A stretch of DNA of 14,078 nucleotides from Pseudomonadota bacterium (GCA_023412805.1 JAEZRM010000015.1:1-14078), one strand, 5' to 3'. Shown: positions 1 to 7,386, counted from the stretch's first letter. The notes: generated by a model from the sequence alone, not told the origin. Translations and numbers: made by a program.

Positions 1-85
1 GGGTTAGGGTGAGGGGCGGAACCTTGCGCTGCGGTTTGCGGCCGCCCCTCATCCCGACCTGCTCCCCGTAAGCACGGGGAGAAGG
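1..85. repeat. Three-hairpin GC-rich palindromic repeat, copy A (cut by window start)
   Basis: This is the right-hand two thirds of the repeat seen complete at 350-461. The central hairpin is GAGGGGCGG paired with CCGCCCCTC. The right hairpin is an 8-bp stem (CTCCCCGT/ACGGGGAG) with a four-base loop at 62-81. The left hairpin would lie before base 1. It sits about 40 bp beyond the uvrB stop codon. Its core (ctgcggtttgcggccg) is nearly identical to that of copy B and unlike copies C and D. It could act as a transcription terminator or mRNA-stabilising structure for uvrB. Confidence 0.85.
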
Positions 86-122
86 AGAAGGTAGGCTCCC
101 CAGTCCGCGCCGCCTTGCTCCC

Positions 123-2954
123 TCACATCCCCGGCCGCCCCGTCTTCCGCGGCCGCCCACGGCGGCCCGTCTTCTCCGCCTGCGTCGGCACGTCGATCGT
201 GCGCGTCGGCTTCGGTGGCGGCGTGCCACCGACCGGCACTTCCGTGCGGCCGACCGTCATCTCATCGAGCGTCGGCTTGCGCACGCGCGAGGTCGACTGC
301 GCGTAGGTAGGTTGTACGGGCTCGTAGCCCGCGGATATACGCGACTGTCCCCTCTCCCCGTCCTTTACGGGGAGAGGGTTAGGGTGAGGGGCGGCGTCAG
401 ATGCTGCGGCTTGCGGCCGCCCCTCAACCCGACCTTCTCCCCGTGAAGAACGGGGAGAAGGGGAAGTGAGCACGTTCGCCGCCGCGCCGTACTTCCGTGC
501 ACCCTTGAATGAGCCCGCACGATCCTCGACGTCGGACTGACGCGCAAGCGGATCATCGGAGATCGCAAGCTCTGTTTCGCGCAGACGCTTGACCTCATCG
601 CGCAGGCGCGCGGCTTCCTCGAACTCGAGATCGGCGGCGGCATCGCGCATGCGCCGCTCCATGTCCTCGATGACCTTCGCGAGGTTGTGGCCGACGAGTG
701 GCTGATCGGCGAGGCCGAGATCGACCGTCACGTGGTCCTGCTCGTAGACCGACGCCATGGCATCGCCGATGGATTTGCGTACGCTCTCCGGCGTGATGCC
801 GTTCGCCGCATTCCACGCGATCTGCTTCTCGCGGCGGCGATCGGTCTCGCCCATGGCGCGATCCATGGAGCCGGTGATCTGGTCGGCGTAGAGGATAACC
901 TTGCCGTCGACGTTGCGCGCCGCGCGCCCGATGGTCTGAATGAGCGACGTCTCCGAGCGCAGAAAACCTTCCTTGTCCGCATCGAGGATCGCGACAAGGC
1001 CGCACTCCGGAATATCCAGGCCCTCGCGCAGCAGGTTGATGCCGATCAGCACGTCGAACGCACCAAGCCGCAAGTCACGGATGATCTCGATGCGCTCCAG
1101 CGTCTCGATGTCCGAATGCATATAGCGCACGCGGATGCCGTTCTCGTGCATGTACTCGGTAAGATCCTCGGCCATGCGCTTCGTAAGCACCGTCACAAGC
1201 GTACGATACCCCGCGCGCGTGACCTGCCGCACCTCGTCGAGAAGATCATCGACCTGTGACTTCGCCGGTCGCACCTCGACAATCGGATCGACGAGCCCCG
1301 TCGGGCGGATCACCTGCTCGACGAACGTGCCACCGGATTGCTCCAGCTCCCAGCCGCCCGGCGTCGCCGAGACGTACATGGACTGCGGGCGCATCGCGTC
1401 CCATTCCTCGAAGCGCAACGGACGATTGTCCATGCACGAAGGCAGGCGGAAGCCGAACTCGGCAAGCGTCGCTTTGCGCCGGTAGTCGCCACGGAACATG
1501 CCGCCGATCTGCGGCACGGTCACGTGACTCTCGTCGGTGAAGACGAGCGCGTTGTCCGGCAGATACTCGAACAGTGTCGGCGGCGGCTCGCCGGGATTGC
1601 GGCCCGTGAGATAGCGCGAATAGTTCTCGATGCCCGCGCACGAACCCGTCGCCTCCATCATCTCGATGTCGAACAGCGTGCGCTGCTCGAGCCGCTGCGC
1701 TTCGAGCAGCTTGCCCGCGGCGTACAATTCTTCGAGGCGCTGCTTGAGCTCGACCTTGATGGACGCGACGGCCTGCTGCAGCGTCGGCTTCGGCGTCACG
1801 TAGTGCGAATTCGCGTAGACCTTCACGAGCTTGAGATCGTCGGTCTTCTGCCCGGTGAGCGGATCGAACTCGGTGATGGTCTCGATTTCGTCGCCGAACA
1901 GCGAGATGCGCCATGCACGATCTTCCAAATGCGCCGGGAACACTTCCACCGTATCGCCGCGCACGCGGAAGGCGCCGCGCTGGAACGCTGCATCGTTACG
2001 TCGGTAATGCAGCGCCACGAGATCCGCGAGAAGCTGATCGCGCGAGAGCTGATCGCCGACCTGCACCTGCAGCGTCATCGCCGTGTAGGTCTCGACCGAG
2101 CCGATACCGTAAATGCACGATACCGACGCCACGATGATCACATCGTCGCGTTCGAGCAGAGCGCGCGTCGCAGCGTGGCGCATGCGATCGATCTGCTCGT
2201 TCACCGAGGCTTCCTTCTCGATGTACGTGTCGGTGCGCGGCACGTACGCCTCGGGCTGGTAGTAGTCGTAGTAAGAGACGAAATACTCGACGGCATTCGA
2301 CGGGAAGAAGCTCTTGAACTCGCCGTAGAGCTGCGCGGCGAGCGTCTTGTTCGGCGCGAGAATGAGCGCGGGGCGTTGCGTCGCGGCGATCACGTGCGCC
2401 ATCGTGAAGGTCTTGCCGGAACCGGTGACGCCGAGCAGCACCTGATTGCGCTCTTGCTGGTTCACGCCCTCGACGAGTTCGGCGATTGCCTGCGGTTGGT
2501 CACCGCGCGGCGTGTAGTCCGACTCGAGCTTGAAGGCGACGCCGCCTTCCGACTTCTCCGGCCGATCCGGACGATGCGGCATGAACATCGGCAGGTTGCC
2601 GTTGACCAGCGGATGCGCGGCGATCATCGGCTGCCGGGCGATCAGCTCCTTTGCGCGATCGGACCGCTCGTCGGGCCGCGCGAGAATCGCATTCAGCGTC
2701 GCCGAGGGCGAGAAGTCCTCCGGCCGCGGCTTGACCTGACGGAGTGCGGGCAGAATGCCTGTGCCGGCCGGCCCCGCCACCTCGGTGTTCGGAAGGAACG
2801 GCGCCTGCGCAGCCTCGCCGAATCCCGGTGTTCGCGCGGTCGTCTCGACCGGCGGACCGACCGGCTTTCCCGAACGGCCGCGCGAGGGGCGGGGACGCGG
2901 CGTGGTGTCGGAGTCCTTCGGCGTTTTCGGCGGGAGCTTGGGTGATTTGGCCAT
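123..2954 (-). CDS. uvrB: UvrABC excision nuclease subunit B (UvrB), long-tailed, with a repeat-encoded insertion
   Basis: UvrB is the damage-verifying, ATP-driven subunit of cytoplasmic nucleotide excision repair. It receives damaged DNA from UvrA and recruits UvrC. From the ATG at 2954 the protein has 943 residues, against 673 in E. coli. An upstream in-frame TTG at 2990 is a weaker start. A disordered, Pro/Arg-rich extension of about 136 residues precedes the core. Core motifs in order are Walker A GVTGSGKT (175-182), the beta-hairpin YDYYQPEAY (from 229), the Walker B-type DESH (474-477), EGLDIPE (644-650), QTIGRAARN (673-681) and a C-terminal UVR domain (about 760-795). Residues about 831-869 are translated from palindromic repeat copy B, and the frame then continues into a tail ending in RRGRPRKTGRPGM. 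No alphaproteobacterial SOS box (GTTC-N7-GTTC or GAAC-N7-GAAC type) was seen in the 73 bp upstream. It lies downstream of the dsb pair and may be partly cotranscribed with it. The family assignment is certain. Confidence 0.98.
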   Translation of the reverse strand: MAKSPKLPPKTPKDSDTTPRPRPSRGRSGKPVGPPVETTARTPGFGEAAQAPFLPNTEVAGPAGTGILPALRQVKPRPEDFSPSATLNAILARPDERSDRAKELIARQPMIAAHPLVNGNLPMFMPHRPDRPEKSEGGVAFKLESDYTPRGDQPQAIAELVEGVNQQERNQVLLGVTGSGKTFTMAHVIAATQRPALILAPNKTLAAQLYGEFKSFFPSNAVEYFVSYYDYYQPEAYVPRTDTYIEKEASVNEQIDRMRHAATRALLERDDVIIVASVSCIYGIGSVETYTAMTLQVQVGDQLSRDQLLADLVALHYRRNDAAFQRGAFRVRGDTVEVFPAHLEDRAWRISLFGDEIETITEFDPLTGQKTDDLKLVKVYANSHYVTPKPTLQQAVASIKVELKQRLEELYAAGKLLEAQRLEQRTLFDIEMMEATGSCAGIENYSRYLTGRNPGEPPPTLFEYLPDNALVFTDESHVTVPQIGGMFRGDYRRKATLAEFGFRLPSCMDNRPLRFEEWDAMRPQSMYVSATPGGWELEQSGGTFVEQVIRPTGLVDPIVEVRPAKSQVDDLLDEVRQVTRAGYRTLVTVLTKRMAEDLTEYMHENGIRVRYMHSDIETLERIEIIRDLRLGAFDVLIGINLLREGLDIPECGLVAILDADKEGFLRSETSLIQTIGRAARNVDGKVILYADQITGSMDRAMGETDRRREKQIAWNAANGITPESVRKSIGDAMASVYEQDHVTVDLGLADQPLVGHNLAKVIEDMERRMRDAAADLEFEEAARLRDEVKRLRETELAISDDPLARQSDVEDRAGSFKGARKYGAAANVLTSPSPRSSRGEGRVEGRPQAAASDAAPHPNPLPVKDGERGQSRISAGYEPVQPTYAQSTSRVRKPTLDEMTVGRTEVPVGGTPPPKPTRTIDVPTQAEKTGRRGRPRKTGRPGM
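350..461. repeat. Three-hairpin palindromic repeat, copy B, inside the uvrB reading frame
   Basis: This is the most regular copy. The left hairpin is a perfect 12-bp stem (350-361/367-378) with loop CCTTT. The central hairpin is a perfect 10-bp stem (386-395/416-425). The right hairpin is a perfect 12-bp stem (433-444/450-461) with loop GAAGA. On the minus strand it is read by uvrB without a stop, encoding roughly TSPSPRSSRGEG through PLPVKDGERG. Insertion of a complete element into a conserved gene without breaking the frame is the notable point. It most resembles bacterial interspersed mosaic or REP-type elements, and it carries no gene of its own. Confidence 0.9.
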
Positions 2955-2998
2955 CGCCCGGAATATGGCCTCGGGCGCCCGGCGACACAATGGCCGGC

Positions 2999-3020
2999 TC
3001 CTGACAGCAGACCGTCAGGA
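2999..3020 (-). terminator. Hairpin between the DsbA-like gene and uvrB
   Basis: TCCTGAC and GTCAGGA form a perfect 7-bp stem with an 8-base loop, 8 bp beyond the stop of the DsbA-like gene and 45 bp upstream of the uvrB ATG. No U-run follows on the minus strand. It may be a weak or Rho-assisted terminator, an mRNA-processing stem, or part of the uvrB leader. Confidence 0.4.
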
Positions 3021-3027
3021 ATGCGGC

Positions 3028-3666
3028 CTAGCGGCCAGCGGTTTTACGTGCCGCGGCTACCGCGTCGTCGACCGCAGCGTTCAGCCCCCGCAGCGTCAGC
3101 GGCCGAATGGGCGTGCCATTCACGAAGAACGTCGGTGTCTGCTTGACCTCGAACGTCGCGATATCGGCATTTTCCTGCCGAAGAAGCTCATCGAAGCGGG
3201 GGAGCCGCACGTCGGCGCGCGCCCGCGCAATATCCAGGCCCGCGGAGGCAGCAGCAGCCCATGCCCTCGAGATATCGGGCCTGCCGTGATCCGCCCATGC
3301 TGGCTGCTGCTCCAGAAGCGCTTCCTTGACCGGCAAGAACTTGTCCTGCAGTCGCGCGGCTTCGATGATTTTCACGGCTTCATCGGACCCCGGATGGAAC
3401 GCGGCATAGCGCACCACAACGCGCACGTCCTTCGGATGGCGCGCGAGAATCTGCTTCAGGTACGGATAAACGGCGCGGCACGACTCGCATGCCGGATCGA
3501 AGAACTCGACAATGGTGACCGGCGCATTCGGGGCCCCCATGATCGGCGAATGCGCCCTGATCAAGCCCTCCGTCGTATTTGTTGCAGGCCGGTACGTTGC
3601 GGCACCGATTGCAAATGCGCCAGCAGCAACCGCGACAGTCGCCAGAATAATCGAACGTCGGTTCAT
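3028..3666 (-). CDS. DsbA-like thiol:disulfide oxidoreductase (thioredoxin fold)
   Basis: Predicted periplasmic DsbA/BdbD-type protein that introduces or isomerises disulfides in exported proteins; 212 residues. Residues 3-24 (RR followed by an Ala-rich hydrophobic stretch) form a signal peptide or membrane anchor. The sequence APVTIVEFFDPACESC (from 48) is the start of a thioredoxin-type domain, with the redox pair C60-E-S-C63. The cis-proline loop is KQTPTFFVNG (from 175; P178). Between them lies a helical insertion (about 95-170), as in DsbA/BdbD proteins. The active-site dipeptide E-S differs from P-H of E. coli DsbA, so the redox potential may differ. Its ATG overlaps the stop of the upstream dsbB by four bases (ATGA), so the two are almost certainly translationally coupled. 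DsbB is its likely reoxidation partner. Confidence 0.92.
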   Translation of the reverse strand: MNRRSIILATVAVAAGAFAIGAATYRPATNTTEGLIRAHSPIMGAPNAPVTIVEFFDPACESCRAVYPYLKQILARHPKDVRVVVRYAAFHPGSDEAVKIIEAARLQDKFLPVKEALLEQQPAWADHGRPDISRAWAAAASAGLDIARARADVRLPRFDELLRQENADIATFEVKQTPTFFVNGTPIRPLTLRGLNAAVDDAVAAARKTAGR

Positions 3667-4130
3667 GGTCCAGATTTCCGCCGTGCCAGCACGAGTGCGG
3701 CGCTAATACCTACAAACGACGCGAGAGCCAGAACAGGTATTGAAACCCAACCAAACACGGTCATGCCAGGACCGGAGCAGGAGGGCCCCGCGGCGGTGCA
3801 TGGTGTGAGGCCGGCCGGAATGATCCCCGCGTATTCCAGCATATGATATCCCGCGATCGCCGCCCCAATAAGGCTAAGCGGTAGGGCGTAGCGCCACACC
3901 TCGGCATCATCGCGCAGCAATGCGATCCCCAACAAAATCGGCAGCGGGAACATGAATATGCGCTGATACCAGCACAGAACACACGGCGTCTGCCCCATCA
4001 CCTCGCCGATGAAGAGCGCCGAAAGCGTGGCGGCGAGCGACAGCACCCACGCAGCAAAGAGAGGAAACCAGAAATCTCCCGGAACGCGCGCCGGCTGGAC
4101 CGTCGAGGATCGATCGTTCAAGTCATCCAT
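3663..4130 (-). CDS. dsbB: Disulfide bond formation protein DsbB (BdbC-like)
   Basis: Inner-membrane quinone-dependent oxidase that reoxidises a DsbA-type partner; 155 residues, the usual size. Four hydrophobic segments are visible (about 21-42, 57-72, 81-100 and 124-148). The first loop carries the signature PCVLCWYQR with C50 and C53. The second periplasmic loop carries C111 and C118 (PCTAAGPSC), giving the two cysteine pairs needed for electron relay. The start is the ATG at 4130; no strong Shine-Dalgarno sequence is visible. A possible but poor promoter on the minus strand (TTGTCG, 19 bp, TATGGT at 4168-4198) lies in the 78-bp gap after the GST-like gene. The stop overlaps the start of the DsbA-like gene. 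Assignment rests on the cysteine pattern and topology. Confidence 0.93.
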   Translation of the reverse strand: MDDLNDRSSTVQPARVPGDFWFPLFAAWVLSLAATLSALFIGEVMGQTPCVLCWYQRIFMFPLPILLGIALLRDDAEVWRYALPLSLIGAAIAGYHMLEYAGIIPAGLTPCTAAGPSCSGPGMTVFGWVSIPVLALASFVGISAALVLARRKSGP

Positions 4131-4208
4131 CCACAGATATCGGTTCTAACTGCGGACGTCGTACCACACCATAGGGGGCGGCGTAGGCGGAGCGACAATA
4201 GGCCGACG

Positions 4209-4865
4209 CTAAAACTCCACCTCGAGCTCGATGATCTCGTCCGGCTCGGCCAGCGCCCCTTCGGTCCACTCCTGGATGAGCGGCCACGCAAAAATCGCCT
4301 CGCAATAGGCCGCCGACACGGGATCCAGCTCCACCGCGTAGGTGCGGAAACGCGTGCACACCGGCGCGTACATCGCGTCGGCGACGGTGAGCTTGTCGCC
4401 GAACAGATGCGGCCCGCCATACTTCTCCAGGCACTCGGCCCAGATCGTTTTGACGCGCTCCACATCCGGTCGCGCACCCGAGAAAATCTTGAACTTCTTG
4501 TGCTGCGTCTTGAGGTTCATCGGCAGAGCCGAGCGGAGATTGTGGAACCCCGAATGCATCTCGCCGGAAACCGCCCGGCAGTGCGCCCGCGCGACACGAT
4601 CCGCCGGAAAAAGCCCCGCGTCGGGCGCGATCTCGTTCACATACTCCGCGATCGCGAGGGTATCCCAGACGGTGACCCCGTCGTGGACCAGCCTCGGCAC
4701 GAGGACGGAGGGAGACAGCAGCAGCAGCTCCTGCCGGGCCTCCGGAGCGTCGATATCGACCCGCTCCTCGACGACGTCCAGGCCACCCATCCGGCACAGC
4801 AGCCAGCCACGCAAAGACCACGACGAATAGTTTTTCGAGGATATCGTCAGCCTTGCCTGCGCCAT
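4209..4865 (-). CDS. Glutathione S-transferase family protein
   Basis: Soluble GST-fold protein of 218 residues, a typical length. The N-terminal thioredoxin-like domain begins TISSKNYSSWSLRG (8-20), the pattern of a bacterial GST subgroup in which a serine or tyrosine near this point activates glutathione. The cis-proline motif VPRL is at 56-59, followed by VWDTLAIAEYVNE (66-78), where the glutathione-binding E/D-S/T pair is D68-T69. The C-terminal helical domain includes LFGDKLTVADAMYAPV. The ATG at 4865 is preferred; a GTG directly before it (4868) is possible, and AGGACAGG lies 6-9 bp upstream of these two starts. The gene is divergent from phaZ and heads the minus-strand run towards dsbB. 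The substrate is unknown. Confidence 0.9.
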   Translation of the reverse strand: MAQARLTISSKNYSSWSLRGWLLCRMGGLDVVEERVDIDAPEARQELLLLSPSVLVPRLVHDGVTVWDTLAIAEYVNEIAPDAGLFPADRVARAHCRAVSGEMHSGFHNLRSALPMNLKTQHKKFKIFSGARPDVERVKTIWAECLEKYGGPHLFGDKLTVADAMYAPVCTRFRTYAVELDPVSAAYCEAIFAWPLIQEWTEGALAEPDEIIELEVEF

Positions 4866-4893
4866 CACTGCAAACCTGTCCTGCGGGTACCGC

Positions 4894-4954
4894 CGCGCTG
4901 CACAAATTTAGTTCTCGCGCTGCACAATAGACTGCACTAGCCTTGACCGGTCAA
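4894..4954 (+). promoter_or_regulatory. Control region between gst and phaZ: 12-bp direct repeats and a 12-bp palindrome
   Basis: The 120-bp divergent intergenic region contains CGCGCTGCACAA twice (4894-4905 and 4916-4927), with start points 22 bp apart and so on about the same face of the helix. A further TGCAC follows at 4932. The perfect palindrome TTGACCGGTCAA lies at 4943-4954, 31 bp before the phaZ ATG. This layout suits binding of a dimeric or tandem regulator. PHB genes in alphaproteobacteria are often controlled by PhaR, whose reported sites are TGC-rich, so PhaR is one candidate, but this is inference. Confidence 0.5.
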
Positions 4955-4985
4955 GCAAGCCGAAGCGGTTAGGAGCCGGGCACGT

Positions 4986-6209
4986 ATGCTTTATCAGGCC
5001 TACCAGCTGCAGGACGACCTGGCCGCCGTCATGCGCTCGAGTGCCCGCTGGGCCATGGGCGCCTTTGGGGGCGCCTTGGGGAATGGCCTGAGCTTCCCCG
5101 CCCCACTCGGCGGTCATTTCATGGCCGCGCTCGCCATGATCTCGCGCTTCGAGCTCACCCACACGCGGCCCGCGTTCAATATCGCCAGCGTCCGCGTCGG
5201 CAATCGCGACGTCCCCGTCGCCGAGGAGATCACGCTCGATCTCCGTTTCGGCAAGCTTCTCCATTTCGCGAAAGATATCGATACGCCGCAGCCGCGCATC
5301 CTGATCGTCGCGCCGCTCTCGGGGCACTTCTCGACGCTACTCGCCGGCACGGTCCGCACCATGCTGCCCGATCACGACGTCTATCTCACGGACTGGGCCA
5401 ATGCGCGTGATGTGCCGCTGGAGGCGGGCTCCTTCGGCATGGACGAGTATCTCGATTATCTCATCAAGTTCATCGACCGCATGGGGCCCGGCGGTCATGT
5501 TCTCGCCGTGTGTCAGCCGTGCGTTCAGACGCTGGGCGCGGTCGCCGTCATGTCGCAGGCCAATCATCCGGCGACGCCCGTTTCGATGACGCTGATGGCA
5601 GGACCGATCGATCCGCGCGAGAGCCCGACCGAGGTCAACGAGCTCGCGGTCGCAAAATCACTCGCCTGGTTCGAGAACTCGGTCATTCACGCCGTCCCCA
5701 AGCGCTATGCGGGCGGCGGACGGCGCGTCTATCCGGGCTTCATTCAGCTCGTCGCCTTCATGTCGATGAACATGGCGCGCCACACCGCCGCGCATCGCAA
5801 GCTCTACAATCACCTCGCCAAGGGTGAGGAAAAGGAAGCCGCGAAAATCAAGGACTTCTACGACGAGTACTTCGCCGTTCTCGATCTCACCGAAGAATTC
5901 TACATGGAGACCATCGACCGGGTCTTCCAGAAGGCGGAGCTGGCGCAAGGCCAATTCACGTATCGCGGACACAAAGTCGATCCGAGCCAGATCCGCAAGA
6001 CGGCGCTGCTCACGGTCGAAGGGGGCCGCGACGACATTTGCGCGCTCGGCCAGACCGCGGCCGCGCATGATCTTTGCAGCTCGCTCCGTCCTCATCTGAA
6101 ACGCCATCATCTTCAAGCCAATGTCGGCCATTACGGCGTGTTCAACGGTAAGCGATGGGAGAAGGAGATCTACCCGGTCGTGCGGAATATGATCCTAGCG
6201 ATGGAATAG
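4986..6209 (+). CDS. phaZ: Intracellular polyhydroxybutyrate depolymerase
   Basis: Cytoplasmic, granule-associated enzyme that degrades stored PHB, releasing hydroxybutyrate units for use under carbon shortage; 407 residues, normal for the PhaZ1-type family, with no signal peptide. It is an alpha/beta hydrolase fold in which the nucleophile is cysteine instead of serine. The motif is AVCQPCVQ (174-181) with C176 as the expected nucleophile, as in the PhaZ1 of Cupriavidus (Ralstonia) eutropha. The other likely triad members are D349 or D350 (EGGRDDI) and H382 (VGHYGVF). Residues 103-115 (RILIVAPLSGHFS) give the oxyanion strand and loop. AGGAG lies 10 bp before the ATG. No phasin or synthase gene is next to it. 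Confidence 0.95.
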   Translation: MLYQAYQLQDDLAAVMRSSARWAMGAFGGALGNGLSFPAPLGGHFMAALAMISRFELTHTRPAFNIASVRVGNRDVPVAEEITLDLRFGKLLHFAKDIDTPQPRILIVAPLSGHFSTLLAGTVRTMLPDHDVYLTDWANARDVPLEAGSFGMDEYLDYLIKFIDRMGPGGHVLAVCQPCVQTLGAVAVMSQANHPATPVSMTLMAGPIDPRESPTEVNELAVAKSLAWFENSVIHAVPKRYAGGGRRVYPGFIQLVAFMSMNMARHTAAHRKLYNHLAKGEEKEAAKIKDFYDEYFAVLDLTEEFYMETIDRVFQKAELAQGQFTYRGHKVDPSQIRKTALLTVEGGRDDICALGQTAAAHDLCSSLRPHLKRHHLQANVGHYGVFNGKRWEKEIYPVVRNMILAME

Positions 6210-6217
6210 GTTCGCTA

Positions 6218-6249
6218 CGACCATCGCATATCTCCCCTGCGGTTGGTCG
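6218..6249 (+). terminator. Hairpin after phaZ
   Basis: CGACCA-T-CGCA pairs with TGCG-GT-TGGTCG around a loop of about nine bases, starting 9 bp after the phaZ stop. There is an internal mismatch and no strong T-run, so termination is plausible but not certain. Confidence 0.4.
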
Positions 6250-6337
6250 CCTTGTCAGATTGGACAGGTGCGCGCCACATCACCTGCACGCATGAAGTAA
6301 TTTGAACGACCAAAGCGCGATTTTTGCCGCTCCCACT

Positions 6338-6380
6338 TTTCTCGCAACCCCAAGGGCTCAGCCCTTACGCATCCGAGAAA
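6338..6380 (+). promoter_or_regulatory. Nested hairpin just upstream of the dehydrogenase start
   Basis: The outer stem is TTTCTCG (6338-6344) with CGAGAAA (6374-6380). The inner stem is AAGGGC (6352-6357) with GCCCTT (6361-6366) around a three-base loop. The outer right arm contains the only Shine-Dalgarno-like sequence (GAGA, 6375-6378) before the ATG at 6388. Folding would therefore hide the ribosome site. It could be a translational switch, or only an intergenic terminator. Confidence 0.4.
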
Positions 6381-6387
6381 CAACGTA

Positions 6388-7380
6388 ATGTCGAGTAGCC
6401 GCGTCCTGGTGATGACCGGGGGTACGAGAGGTTTTGGCCGGCGCATGGTCGAACGCCTCCTGACAGAGCAGCCTGACTGGAAGGTGATCCTTCTGGCGCG
6501 CCAATCCACGCAACTCATCGATCTCGTGAACTCGGTGGCCAGCGCCGATCGCCTCAGCGTCGTCGATACGGATCTGGCGAGCCTCGATTCCGTTGCGCGG
6601 GCCATCGAGGCCGTTGTCGCCCGTCTCGGCAACGAGACGATCGACGCGGTCGTGCTCAACGCGGGCGTTCAGGTCGTCGAGGGCGATCGCCTTTCAGCCG
6701 ACGGCCTGGAGCTGACCTTCGCCGTCAATCATCTCGCACATTTCTTCATTGCCGCGAGCCTTGCGCCCCATATCCGCACCGGCGGCCGCCTGATCTTCAC
6801 GTCGAGCGAGGTCCACGATCCGCAGGCCTTCTGCCTCATGGGCATTGCGCGGGCCGAGTGGCAGTCCCCGGACGTGCTTGCCGACGGTGCGCGTGCCCAG
6901 ATGCATCTGGCGGAAGGGGTCGAGCGCGGCGAGGCACGCTACAGCGCCTCGAAGCTGCTCAATCTCATGTCGGCGCGCTACTTCGCCAGCGCGGAGCTGC
7001 GCTTCTCGACGTTCGCGTTCAATCCGAGCGTCGTTCCCGGAACCGACATCGCCCGGGAGCGAAACCTGCTTCAGATTCTGTCCTGGAAGTATCTGCTGCC
7101 CGCGCTTGCGCCTATTCTCCCCGGCGCACGATCCGTCGCGCGCTCGTCCGGCGATTTGCTTTGGCTGGCCACAGAAGCAGATGCGGAAGCACTGCGCGGT
7201 CAGTACGTGGATGGTCGTACCGCGCTGCCGGGCTCCGACGAATCGCGCGATGCCGCGAAGATCGATGCCGTTGCGGGAATTTCTCGCGCGCTCATCGCCC
7301 GGCGTCGCAGTCCGACGTTGCGCGAATTCTCTGCATCCAGGATGCCCACCCTCGGCTCCGCCAAGGACAGCGCCGCCTGA
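6388..7380 (+). CDS. Short-chain dehydrogenase/reductase
   Basis: NAD(P)-dependent oxidoreductase with a Rossmann fold; 330 residues, longer than classical SDRs (about 250) because of an extra C-terminal region. Motifs are the cofactor loop TGGTRGFG (10-17), NAG (91-93), the structural N114 in FAVNHLAHF, the catalytic serine region TSSEVHD (138-144), YSASK (185-189, Y185 and K189 catalytic) and NPSVVPGTD (from about 212). An arginine (R38) after the second beta strand (ILLAR) suggests preference for NADPH. The overall pattern is closest to the protochlorophyllide reductase, retinol dehydrogenase and WW-oxidoreductase-like SDRs. The substrate cannot be told. The Shine-Dalgarno sequence is weak and may be inside a hairpin. 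Confidence 0.9.
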   Translation: MSSSRVLVMTGGTRGFGRRMVERLLTEQPDWKVILLARQSTQLIDLVNSVASADRLSVVDTDLASLDSVARAIEAVVARLGNETIDAVVLNAGVQVVEGDRLSADGLELTFAVNHLAHFFIAASLAPHIRTGGRLIFTSSEVHDPQAFCLMGIARAEWQSPDVLADGARAQMHLAEGVERGEARYSASKLLNLMSARYFASAELRFSTFAFNPSVVPGTDIARERNLLQILSWKYLLPALAPILPGARSVARSSGDLLWLATEADAEALRGQYVDGRTALPGSDESRDAAKIDAVAGISRALIARRRSPTLREFSASRMPTLGSAKDSAA

Positions 7381-7386
7381 GCATCT

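Noticed and set aside
350..461. Possible CRISPR-like array from recurring hairpins
   Set aside because: Copies are scattered across 14 kb, not tandem with uniform spacers, and have a three-hairpin structure.
1338..2945. Long plus-strand open frame (535 codons) opposite uvrB
   Set aside because: It is antisense to motif-complete uvrB, is rich in Arg/His/Ala as expected for a GC-rich shadow frame, and has no recognisable domain.
2955..3027. SOS (LexA) box before uvrB
   Set aside because: No GTTC-N7-GTTC or GAAC-N7-GAAC pair was found in the 73-bp gap; regulation may start further upstream or be SOS-independent.
2755..3846. Plus-strand open frame of 363 codons across uvrB, dsbA-like and dsbB
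   Set aside because: It runs antisense through three genes with clear family motifs, so it is a GC-driven artefact.
4123..4905. Minus-strand open frame of 260 codons overlapping the GST gene
   Set aside because: It is frame-shifted relative to the GST-fold protein, which has family motifs; this frame has none.
4943..4971. TTGACC as a -35 promoter element for phaZ
   Set aside because: The matching -10 position is CGGTTA and would overlap the ribosome site, so the sequence is better seen as part of a palindrome.
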